This document shows, piece by piece, positions 5,900-6,262 of a DNA stretch of 6,262 nucleotides (within the stretch, counting starts at the first letter, position 1; each line of letters starts with the position of its first letter). The DNA lies in NCBI GenBank assembly GCA_031256525.1, contig JAIRQK010000162.1, forward strand, positions 1 through 6,262, read 5' to 3'. Under the pieces are notes generated by a model. That model saw nothing but the letters and a program-made list of their open reading frames with translations. It did no database searches and was not told the origin of the DNA. The DNA is from Campylobacteraceae bacterium. GTDB taxonomy: Bacteria; Campylobacterota; Campylobacteria; Campylobacterales; Campylobacteraceae. Made by a program: the position numbers and the translations under genes.

Positions 5900-6262
5900 T
5901 TATGTTTTTGACTTCAACATATATCCAATACCGGATATATTTTCAATTAAGTCTTTACCAATTATGCTCGCAACCCTTGATACAGCCATTCTAATGGCAC
6001 TTTTGCTAACATACTCATCATCATATATATAGTCCTGAATTACATCATAGCTTACAGTCCTATTTAGGTTGTTGAATAAGAGCCAGAAAATATTGTTATT
6101 TCTATAGGACAGTGTTAAAACTTCTGAATTTTTATACACGACTTGTTTTGTTGGGTTAACTTTTATATTGCTGGATAGAGATATAAGTTGTTCACTCTCT
6201 TTTGCAGCCATAAGAAGTAGTTGTGTTTGTAAATTTTCTATGGAAATTGGTTTTTTTAAAAA
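5900..6262 (-). CDS. OmpR/PhoB-family response regulator, C-terminal part (runs off right edge)
   Basis: The frame is open from the right edge to TAA at 5902-5900, giving 120 visible residues. It enters at FLKKPISIENL, the end of a receiver domain with its conserved Lys-Pro, so the phosphorylated Asp lies outside the window and the Met at 6211 is internal, not the start. A short linker leads to a winged-helix DNA-binding domain over about the last 90 residues. There SYRNNNIFWLLFNNLNRTVSYDVI matches the LT-x-x-E-x-x-LL helix region (the usual Glu is not conserved), SKSAIRMAVSRV is the recognition helix and IENISGIGYML is the C-terminal hairpin. It converges on assT across the antitoxin remnant and is on the same strand as the histidine kinase about 3.8 kb to the left. 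It may be that kinase's partner, although another kinase could lie beyond the edge. Confidence 0.88.
   Translation of the reverse strand, partial: FLKKPISIENLQTQLLLMAAKESEQLISLSSNIKVNPTKQVVYKNSEVLTLSYRNNNIFWLLFNNLNRTVSYDVIQDYIYDDEYVSKSAIRMAVSRVASIIGKDLIENISGIGYMLKSKT

Noticed and set aside
5605..5900. A small intact gene or non-coding RNA in the assT-regulator gap
   Set aside because: All frames are broken by stops; the coding-like signal is better explained as a decayed antitoxin, and no promoter-hairpin-terminator set for a small RNA is evident.
6209..6211. The Met at 6211 as the start of a stand-alone winged-helix protein
   Set aside because: The frame continues upstream to the window edge with FLKKPISIENL, the end of a receiver domain, so this is a truncated full response regulator.

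Overview
The window is AT-rich (about two-thirds A+T by eye) and looks like a member of the Campylobacterota (epsilonproteobacteria). The grounds are the low GC, the strong AAGGAG ribosome binding sites in A-rich leaders, a histidine kinase whose H-box carries an HQ-L-K-QP motif in the style of that phylum, and short OmpR-type regulators. I do not assign a genus. No tRNA, rRNA, CRISPR array or intact mobile element was seen.

Layout from left to right. Positions 1-132 (minus) hold the start of a lipoprotein gene that runs off the left edge. It sits one base after the stop of a 660-residue membrane histidine kinase (134-2116, minus) with a periplasmic Cache-like sensor, a PAS domain and a kinase core. 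A 120-bp divergent control region (2117-2236) follows. Then comes a plus-strand operon: a DsbA-type oxidase (dsbL, 2237-2890), its DsbB-type membrane partner (dsbI, 2908-3564) and a periplasmic arylsulfate sulfotransferase (assT, 3645-5501). Two hairpins follow assT; the second is a clear bidirectional terminator. At 5627-5803 (minus) lie the broken remains of what looks like a HigA-type antitoxin gene. At the right edge, on the minus strand, is the C-terminal part of an OmpR-family response regulator (5900 to beyond 6262).

How the genes work together. AssT moves sulfuryl groups from aryl sulfate esters to phenolic acceptors in the periplasm without PAPS. It needs one disulfide, here most likely Cys449-Cys456. 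DsbL would make that disulfide and DsbI would re-oxidise DsbL, passing electrons to quinone. This is the same enzyme set known from uropathogenic E. coli CFT073, but here the order is dsbL-dsbI-assT and the operon is enclosed by two-component parts. The kinase is transcribed divergently from dsbL and the response regulator converges on assT. I infer, but cannot prove, that they form one sensory system controlling the sulfotransferase, possibly with the lipoprotein as an accessory sensor.

The most unusual features are a leader module repeated in front of dsbL and assT (similar palindromes plus an identical 17-nt segment ending in the ribosome binding site) and the decayed antitoxin gene at the junction between the operon and the response regulator.
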